From the NCBI RefSeq assembly GCF_020740795.1, contig NC_067299.1, positions 6,494,001 through 6,558,000 on the forward strand: a stretch of 64,000 nt of DNA, in the 5' to 3' direction. The notes under the pieces were generated by a model. That model worked only from the letters and a program-made list of their open reading frames with translations. It was not told the DNA's origin and made no database searches. Numbering within the stretch: the first letter of the stretch is position 1; each line of letters starts with the position of its first letter. Source of the stretch: Apus apus. Lineage: Eukaryota; Chordata; Aves; Apodiformes; Apodidae. This document shows positions 57,081 through 64,000 of the stretch, in pieces. The position numbers and the translations under genes are program-made.

Positions 57081-59880
57081 TAATCTGCTGAAAATTCATC
57101 TACATGACACTCTCTAATGATACTTTTGGAGCATTTCTAAGACAAGACACTTATTTCTTCAAATACAGGCAAACCCAAAGTCACTATGGTTTTGATTCAC
57201 TACAACTAATACAAAAATGTTGTATGATATATCAATAGGAAGTCAGCAAGTTTTGAAAAAGTGTGTGGGAAGAAACTGTCTATACTGGATGTAGAGTTCT
57301 GCTTTGGGCAATTAACCTGATTATCAAAGGGTGGACTTAGGAGTGTCCCCAGATCCCACAGTGGCAACACATAAGCAAACAGTGAGGCTGAGCAGAGGGA
57401 ACTGGTTACTTTTCCTTTTGAGATTTCCTAAAGATAACCTCTATCCAAAAGCTTGAGATGGCTGCTGTGTGGTGATACCCATAAAGAAAAAGCACACTGA
57501 TAACACAAAACCTTTCCAGCAGTTCACCTGTGGTATTACTTGCTAAAGAAGTCTGGTTTTCATAAACACACAGGCAACATCCAAGATCTTGTAAAGCAGG
57601 ATGTGATACTTGCAATGAAAGCTGCACAAAGGGAACGTCCTCAGTTATAGCAAAGATGCTGAGAACAATCCCCATTGTGTTGATCCTTCCCTAAAGTCAT
57701 GTGGATAAAGAGACAGCATGAGCTTCAGCTGTACTTCCCTCAGGTTAATTGGCACCTGGTTTGCTCATGAGGAAGTGTAAACAGATGCTTTACACACTAA
57801 CCAGAAGTGGATCCAATTCCCATATTTTCATGAGCACAATATTTGAAAGAGCAAGTTCTCAGAGACACAAGCTGTTAAAATCAACCAGATAACTAAGTCT
57901 GAATTATCCCCTATCCACTGCAAAAATTGAGGTAAAATGCTTAAAATATTAAGCATTGCTGCTCAGAAGCTTCTCTCTGAAGGCTCCATCTAGTCAATGG
58001 GGAAAGAAACACTGAGGTGATGTCCAGACAGACCTAAATCAGGTTCCTTCAGACAGCACCACAGTGGACATTGTCACCCTTTAATGACAAGGAGCTTATG
58101 GAGATTAGGCTCCTAAATCAGTCACCAAAATCAACCATGTGTATGAACACTTCTTAATAAGCAGCTATTACAAGATCTTCAGTTCAAACCACAAAAAGTT
58201 GACTTTTTCCATATTGCTGACCAGTTTGCTTACATCCATAAATTCAGCTATGGTCCAGTGGCACTAACAAGAGAGTTTCTTCTCTCTCTTTTCTTCCCAA
58301 CATGCAGTAGAAAATGATGGACAAATACACCACTAAAAAAAAAAAATTAAACTATATTGAAAATCAATCGTTTAAAGAGAAACAATCCAATTAATTCAGT
58401 CATGCACCTAACCTGAACAAAATATTAAGGTGACACTCTATATTTGAACTAGAATGATGCCACCAAGACATTAATCTGCAGATGCAGAGCCCAAGCTTCC
58501 ATACAACAATTATTAGGCAATTGCTCAGTTTTATTACTTGGAAAAATTGTGAAATAACAGAGAAAGAAGAAAAAGTCCATAACGACGATGTGGCAGAGTT
58601 TTAAAAGCCTCCTGGTCCCCAGAGCACTTCCCCATGGCCAGGCCAACACAACCTCCTTTGTATCCACTTTCTCCGTTGTCCCAGACTCCCCATCAAACCT
58701 CTCCAGAGCTTCAGGGGAAGCAGAGACCAAAAGAACCCTTGGTGTGTGCCATGTTCGTATTAACAGTTTGTTATCAACTTCCATAAAAGCTTCACACAGA
58801 CTGTTAGACATACAACTTCTAAACAAATATTCTGTCTCTTCTTTCAACATGTATCATTATAAAATGGCTGTAAACCAAATCTCTCCTTTGCTTTTTTCCC
58901 TTAATTAATGCAGTAAAGTTTCAGTTTTTAAAATTGTGGCACGTTAGCAAAACTTGACTGTAATTCCAGACTGGAATGTTAGCTAAAAACATTTCAAAAT
59001 GCAAAAGAAACAGTTTTAACAAAATAACTTGTCTTCATTCCTGCAAGATTTTTCTGGTTTACATCCTCAAAGAGCAGAAAAAAAAGCATCCAAAACTCAT
59101 GAGAAGATTTTGCACTGCAGTTTCAGGAACTGCAACAGGCTTTCACATTTATAACCTCTTTTCCCTGCACAGAAGCCCAACGATGTTCAGTTTTAAGAGA
59201 TATACAGAAAAGACAGATCACAGCACTGGATGTTGCACCATCAGGGATTTGTTGGTACAATTTCAGCAATGCAGTTGTACTGTTATATTTCTGCCAGGCT
59301 TTTTTTCTCCCCCCTGTTCAGACAGAAACCAGATGCAGGGAAGGAAAGGCTGTCAGCTCACCCAGAACAGGACAAATTCACCATCAGTCATTTATTTATT
59401 CCCTTTGGAACTGCTCGCCCAGTTTGATGCTATGAAGGAACCTTTTCAGCACTATCACCATTAATTTAACTTTACTACCATAATGGGTAAGGCTCCAATA
59501 ATTAGTTTTTATGAAGCAAACCTGTTAACCAGGTCTGATTAATATTCCCACAAGGAAGTGGAAAGTGTTAAAACTAACACATTTTTATTCATCTCTATGC
59601 TTTAGGGAACACCCATGCTCTGAAGAACCACACTGCACTCTCCAAACATGCAGGTTTAGTGGCATAAAAGAACTAAAACAACAAACCAGCACAAAATACT
59701 TCGGTCCTAGAGTCAACACATACTTCACATTTGTCACTTCTGAGCACAGGAATGACCAAGCCTCAGGACAACAGACTTGTAGGAGAGTTGGCTACAGTAC
59801 CTGCTACTAGCTCGCTGCTGAAAAGGTCTAAAAACCTCAGGTTTTGGTGCCTGTTCCCCTGCTGAGCTGAGGGGAGAGGG
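57081..59880. other. Gene-free stretch before the CpG island
   Basis: AT-rich sequence that turns GC-rich from about 59,830. The 162-codon frame at 58,976-59,464 has no recognisable similarity. Several minus-strand donor-like sites begin to appear at the right end (for example CTCTGG|gtgagctg near 59,889). Confidence 0.4.
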
Positions 59881-60406
59881 CAGCTCACCCAGAGGCTGCC
59901 TCTGCTCTGGAGCCCACAAAGGCCCTCAGTGCTCGGCCCAGCCTCACTTGCTTCAAGCCTTTCAGGCAAAGCCTTCAAGCTTTGCCTTCTGGTCTTCATA
60001 AGAACCACCCCCCCAAAAAAACAAACGAACAACAAACTAAGCTCCAAACAGCCAAAAAAAAACCACCCCAAGTATCTCGAGGCCAGTCCCCGCCCCTCCG
60101 CTGGGCAGGCTCCTTGTTGGGACAGGGGGCTTCAGGCATCACCTTCCTCGGGAGAGCGGGGCTGAGGGGGAAACATCCACCTCAGGAAAACAGCTCCTCT
60201 TCCCCCGCCGGGCCCCGGCTGTGCGTGTGTGGGGTGAGGCCTCACCCTGGAGCCAGCACAGCCCCGGGAGGGCAACGGGAGGGCCCTCCCGGCGGGCATA
60301 GGGCCCCCCAGGCCCGGCCGCCCCGGTTCCCGCCCCGCTCCCCTCAGCGCCCGCCGCGACCCCCGCGCCCCGCCGCGTCCTCATCTCACCCCGCCCCGGC
60401 AGCGCC

Positions 60407-61002
60407 ATTGGCTCCTTCCGCCGCCCATCAACCGCTCCCCCGCCTCCCATTGGCCAGCTGCTCACCGGCGGGCGGGCGCATCAGCCACTTCCGGCGCCCT
60501 CACCCGGCCCCCCCCCTCCACGCCCATCGCCGCTAATCACTGGCGCGGAGAGCTGTCAATCAAGCTGCGGCCCCGCCTCCCAGCACTATTGGCCCAGTAA
60601 CCTCTTTTCGGGCTTTGCTTTCTTCCCATTGGCTCATGGGACAGGATCGGGGGCTGCGATTGGGCCAAAAGCAGGTCTCGGGGGCGGGACTCGGCTGAGG
60701 GGGCTAGTCAATTGGCCAGTGGGCTTGGAGCGGCGGCGTGTGATTGGCAGGCAAGGCGAAGGGGGCGGGGCCGCCCCGAGGTGAGGGTTGTGTGAGGTGA
60801 GGGAATCTCGCGGGGTCTCGCCGGCGCTGGGCGCGGAGCCGCGCGCTGATTGGTCGCCGGGGCTCAAGGGGGCGGGGCCGAGCCGGGGTTGGGGGGGGGG
60901 TCTCACCAGCGGCCGGGCCCGATGGGGGCGGGCGGGTTGTATCCCGCGCGCTGATTGGCTGGGAGCGGCTCTCGCGGCGCTTGGTAGGCCGGCTGCGATT
61001 GG
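60407..61002 (+). promoter_or_regulatory. NLK: Ten-fold CCAAT-box (NF-Y) array
   Basis: ATTGG (inverted CCAAT) starts at 60,407, 60,449, 60,588, 60,628, 60,659, 60,711, 60,743, 60,849, 60,954 and 60,998. All ten are in the same orientation and I found no CCAAT on the + strand in this interval. Nine of the ten are followed by C or T, as NF-Y prefers. NF-Y binds CCAAT and opens chromatin at CpG-island promoters; occupancy here is inferred. Confidence 0.8.
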
Positions 61003-61077
61003 CTGTCGGGCGGTTGGTCGGACGCGCGCTCCCCGCATGGGGGCGGGCGGGGAGGGGGAAGGGGGGAGGGACGGGGC

Positions 61078-61095
61078 GGGGGGGGGGGGGGGGGG
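61078..61095. repeat. Poly-G run (18 G)
   Basis: Uninterrupted G homopolymer inside the CpG island, in a wider G-rich stretch (61,038-61,132) with many GGG runs. Its true length is uncertain because such runs are hard to sequence. Confidence 0.9.
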
Positions 61096-61141
61096 AGGCC
61101 CGGCGAAGGGGGGGGGGAGGGAGGGAGGGAGGGCAGGCCGG

Positions 61142-61189
61142 GTGCGCGTGCCCGCCCGTGCGCGTGCCCGCCCGTGCGCGTGCCCGCTG
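61142..61189. repeat. 16-bp CpG-rich tandem repeat, three copies
   Basis: Three head-to-tail copies of GTGCGCGTGCCCGCCC, the third differing in its last two bases. It lies close to the presumed NLK start region. Alternating purine-pyrimidine GTGCGCGTG could favour Z-DNA. Confidence 0.93.
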
Positions 61190-61211
61190 TGCGCCGGGGC
61201 TCCGGGAGGAG

Positions 61212-61785
61212 GTGAGTGCGGCGGCGGCGGCGGCGGCCGGGGGGGCGGAGCGGAGCTGCGCGGCGGGGGCCTGAGGACCCGCCGCCCCCCACCTCTGCCC
61301 GCCGCACCTTCAGGCAGCGGAGACCCCCCCCCCTCCTCAACACCGCCCTTCCTCCTCCTCCTCCTCCTCCTCCTCCCCCCGGCCCGGCCCGCGCCCTCCC
61401 GCCCCGCCGATCAAGGAGAGGGGGGGATCCCCCCCCCGCCGCCGCCGCCGCCGCCGCCCCCCCCCGCCGCCCGGTCAGCCTGTCAAGGCGCCGCCGCCCC
61501 CATCGCATCCTCCCCTCGCCCCCTTTCCTCCCGTCCCTGTCATTCATTTGTCACTTTCCCCGCTCCCATTTTCCCCCCCCCGTCTCTCCCCCCCCCCCCT
61601 CCCCGTTCCTCCCTTGTTTTCTTTTCCGCCCCGTCCCTTTTTTTCTCTCCCTCCCATCTGTTTTGATCTTCTTTTTCACCCCTTCTCGCCCTCCCCCGCC
61701 GGATCCTCGCCCTCCTCCCCTCGCCCCTTCCGTCCCTTCTTCACTTTTCCTGGGTGCTCGTGTGTGTGTGTGTGTGTGTTTTCAG
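61212..61785 (+). other. NLK: Candidate NLK 5' UTR intron
   Basis: A near-consensus donor, GGGAGGAG|gtgagtgcg, lies at 61,211/61,212. A strong acceptor, tgtgtttttcag-like, lies at 61,785/61,786 after a (TG)n run. Between them is nearly 500 bases of strongly pyrimidine-rich (C/T) + strand sequence, including (TCC)n and (CCG)n runs. If real, exon 1 is non-coding and the ATG lies in exon 2. The sites are seen in the sequence; splicing is inferred. The alternative is one long, unspliced 5' UTR exon. Confidence 0.45.
61758..61780. repeat. TG dinucleotide repeat
   Basis: About ten TG units immediately before the candidate acceptor at 61,785. Confidence 0.85.
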
Positions 61786-62408
61786 GCCTTCCAGGAAAAG
61801 TTGCAAACTCCCCGAGTTTGGCTTTTTTTTTTTTTTTTTTTTTTTGCTGTATCTGAGGGAGCAGGTGCCTGAGAGGAGGGAGCCATGTAGGAGGTGCCTG
61901 GGTGCTCAGGGAGGTTTCCAGGAGATAAAACGATGTGGGAATGGAAGGGGTAGACTTGTCAGTCCTCTCAGGGTGTTCCAGGGGAGAGACTTCAGATCCC
62001 CCCTCTGGGAAGAAGGGGGATTAAGCGCTGTATTTCTTTTTTTTTTTATATATTAGAAAAGATAAGGAAAAAAAAACAAACCACAAACCAAACCCAACCC
62101 AGTTGCCCAAGGATGGAGTTTCAGTAGCCAACCACAGCTGGACTGTTGGGGGACAAGGGTTCGTGCCCTCTGGCTCACGCACACATGAAGAGAGAGTCTC
62201 CAAATTGTTTGGCTTCGCGAGGAGATAAGGCCAGTTGAGCTGGATGTTTTTAAAGGTGGGCCGTGCGTGATGAAACCCAACTTCTTTTAAACTCTAGCGG
62301 ATTTCATGATTATTATTTTTTATTATTATTTTTCTGTTATGGCCAAATGACAGCTTGACCCAGTTGTTATCCAATCAAAAGGGCATTTTTTGTTTTGTTT
62401 TGTTTTGA
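61786..62408 (+). other. NLK: NLK 5' UTR (proximal part)
   Basis: Leader upstream of the NLK start codon. It changes from GC-rich to AT-rich after about 62,000 and contains a T-rich patch (62,035-62,055), an A/C-rich patch and TTATTATT sequence. Tiny upstream reading frames occur, such as ATG GCC AAA TGA at 62,339-62,350 and the overlapping ATG ACA GCT TGA at 62,347-62,358. Its 5' limit is unknown. Confidence 0.6.
61823..61845. repeat. Poly-T run (23 T)
   Basis: A long T homopolymer within the probable NLK 5' UTR; length is uncertain. Confidence 0.9.
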
Positions 62409-62863
62409 ATGTCTCTCTGTGGCGCGACAGCCAACGCAAAAATGATGGCGGCTTACAATGGCGGTACGTCTGCAGCAGCAGCAGGTCACCACCACCACCA
62501 TCACCACCACCTTCCTCACCTCCCTCCTCCTCACCTCCATCACCACCACCACCCTCAACATCACTTGCACCCAGGCTCTGCAGCTGCCGTACACCCCGTA
62601 CAGCAACATGCCTCTTCGGCGGCTGCGGCGGCGGCGGCGGCGGCGGCGGCCGCGATGCTCAACCCAGGGCAGCAACAGCCATATTTCCCATCACCGGCAC
62701 CGGGTCAGGCCCCCGGACCAGCTGCAGCAGCCCCAGCTCAGGTACAAGCTGCAGCAGCTGCTGCAGTTAAAGCGCACCATCATCAGCACTCACAACATCC
62801 ACAGCAGCAACTGGACATTGAGCCGGACAGACCTATTGGATATGGAGCCTTTGGTGTTGTCTG
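62409..62863 (+). CDS. NLK: NLK coding exon 1 (Nemo-like kinase)
   Basis: Nemo-like kinase is a proline-directed, MAPK-like Ser/Thr kinase that phosphorylates TCF/LEF, FOXO, Notch and other regulators in nucleus and cytoplasm. The exon encodes residues 1-151 plus two bases of the next codon. In order it carries MSLCGATANAKMMAAYNGG, an Ala run (22-25), eight His (27-34), a His/Pro-rich stretch to about residue 54, a 12-Ala run, a Pro/Ala/Gln-rich linker, and then DIEPDRPIGYGAFGVVW. The GYGAFG glycine-rich loop in that last segment starts the kinase domain. It is almost identical to human NLK, a 527-residue protein; the remaining exons lie right of the window. The donor TG|gtgagtaac splits the Trp codon. 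Met1 has a weak Kozak context (T at -3), whereas Met13 has A at -3 and G at +4. Confidence 0.98.
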
Positions 62864-64000
62864 GTGAGTAACCAAAAAAAACCCCCCAAAAACCTGAACC
62901 GGTTTTTCCTTTTCATATATATATATATATTTTTTACCAGATCAGAATTTGTTCTTGGTTCCTACAACTTGGCTGCTTCCTACAACTTTTATCTCTTTTT
63001 ACTGGTTCTTCTCTGTTCTTAGAGAGTTGGCTTCACTGGTGTTTGTTGGCAGAACAAGGTTTAGAGTGGTGGAAGAGCAACCTCTGACTAACAGGCCACG
63101 CAATCTCTTGAGACAGATGCAACGTATTTATATACCTTCCATACATTTTGTTAGAATATGTATTCCATGTAGGTAAGCCGTGCTTCCTAAAGTTTCAGGT
63201 TACCAAATGAGCATTAGAATATATGTTTTGACCTGAGTTAAGACTTAGACATTAAAAGCATATGAAAATGTCTTCCTTCTTCAGTCACCTGTCAAGATCT
63301 TTGTCTAGGAGGCTGTTTGACCTCCAGCAGTGTGCTCTGTGCTACCTGAAACAGAGGATCTGAACTTTGCTCTCCTCTCATAAATGGAGATGGGATTTTC
63401 TGTCTCACTGTAGCACTGCCCACAGTCCTGTCATTCCCACCAGCTGCTATTTCAGAGGATTCCGTCAGGGGAACGTAATCTCTTCCAATATATTTTGTGA
63501 CCACCTTCATATAATGTCTGTAATTATTGCTCTTCGGAATCACTGATGTAAAACTGGCATGTTTTGTTGTTTTTTTTTTTTTTTGTGTTGGTTTTTTTTT
63601 GTGGTTTGCTTTTTTGTTTTGTTTTTAAATAACCCGTTGTCAGTTTAACAAGTTCTGAGCTGTGCATTAGGAACATGAAGGATGCTTCCGTGGTGTTTTT
63701 GAGAGCGAGCGCGTTGCAGCACACTTCCTGTCTCACAGAAACAAAGTTTGAAGTGTGCAACTGCCTTCTGTCCCTGCAGAACTTTCTATACAACCTTCAG
63801 TCGACAAGGCTTTCTGTGGTGCTTGAGGAGCTTTGCTTTAGGTACTGCTTTAATTTTACTGAGAGAGAAGAGTTCTGGGCCTGGGGTTGCAGCCTGTACC
63901 CACACATGGTAGCGAAGCACCGTGCAGGACGGGCCTCAGAAGAGCAAGACATGTTATTCCTTCATCCCAGCCCTTAAAGTTGGTCACTCATAACCAGGCT
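62864..64000 (+). other. NLK: NLK intron 1 (start)
   Basis: Begins with the strong donor gtgagtaac. It contains a short (TA)n run at 62,916-62,931 and a T-rich low-complexity patch at about 63,560-63,627. No exon or other gene was recognised up to the window edge. Confidence 0.9.
63560..63627. repeat. T-rich low-complexity tract
   Basis: T homopolymers separated by single G or GTG, on the + (NLK sense) strand. It resembles a degenerate TTTTG simple repeat. Confidence 0.8.

Larger units (their letters stand above)
59881..62000 (+). promoter_or_regulatory. NLK: NLK CpG island
   Basis: A GC- and CpG-dense block of about 2 kb immediately upstream of NLK coding exon 1. It includes ten CCAAT boxes, at least two GGGGGCGGGGCC Sp1/KLF boxes (60,761 and 60,868), an ETS/GABP-type CACTTCCGG near 60,486, and long G and C runs. 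It has no clear TATA box, as expected for a housekeeping-type promoter. Transcription of NLK most likely starts around 61.0-61.2 kb; the exact start cannot be read from sequence. It could also drive a divergent minus-strand transcript. Confidence 0.85.

Noticed and set aside
58976-59464. 162-codon open frame
   Set aside because: No similarity to any family I know; single frame without conserved motifs, probably chance.
60903-61547. 214-codon minus-strand open frame in the CpG island
   Set aside because: A stop-poor GC-rich artefact antisense to the NLK leader; poly-Gly/Pro/Arg without family similarity.
60788-61666. 292-codon open frame in the CpG island (plus strand)
   Set aside because: Composition is Gly/Ala/Pro/Arg from G and C runs, it overlaps the promoter, has overlapping long frames on both strands, and shows no domain or conserved peptide.
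62390-62871. Alternative plus-strand frames over NLK exon 1 (62,390-62,770 and 62,458-62,871)
   Set aside because: They are out-of-frame shadows of the real NLK frame, which matches human NLK residue for residue.

Overview
The window looks like a piece of a bird nuclear genome. It has three single-copy vertebrate genes with GT-AG introns, several CR1 retrotransposon 3' ends of the avian type, compact spacing, and only about 240-450 bases of coding sequence per gene. No bacterial, viral or plasmid gene organisation is present. The gene order NOS2 - LYRM9 - NLK matches the human 17q11.2 neighbourhood, so this is a conserved syntenic block. The species cannot be named from the sequence alone.

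Layout. (1) Bases 1-5.6 kb, minus strand: the 5' end of NOS2 (inducible nitric oxide synthase). It comprises a TATA-box promoter with a perfect NF-kB site, a non-coding exon 1 and four coding exons giving the first ~159 residues; the rest of the gene lies left of the window. A ten-copy ~35-bp minisatellite sits just upstream of the promoter. (2) 5.7-24.5 kb: intergenic DNA with five CR1 copies, a 100-bp tandem duplication, and simple repeats. (3) 24.5-27 kb, minus strand: LYRM9. The 78-residue reading frame is complete and spread over three coding exons, the last contributing only five codons plus the stop. Its 5' non-coding exon was not located. (4) 27-59.8 kb: a long gene-free stretch with four more CR1 copies, two old MIR-like SINE remnants and little else that can be read by eye. 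(5) 59.9-62.4 kb: a strong CpG island, the NLK promoter and 5' UTR. Ten CCAAT boxes lie here, all in the same orientation (ATTGG on +) and mostly on one face of the helix. (6) 62,409-62,863, plus strand: NLK (Nemo-like kinase) coding exon 1, followed by the start of intron 1.

The three genes are functionally independent. NOS2 makes nitric oxide in innate immunity, LYRM9 is a small LYR-motif protein presumed mitochondrial, and NLK is a MAPK-like kinase in Wnt/Notch/FOXO signalling. I see no unknown multi-gene system. The most unusual structure is the CCAAT array in the NLK island. The next most useful results are the reconstructed LYRM9 terminal mini-exon, the NOS2 promoter architecture with its adjacent minisatellite, and a likely 5' UTR intron in NLK.
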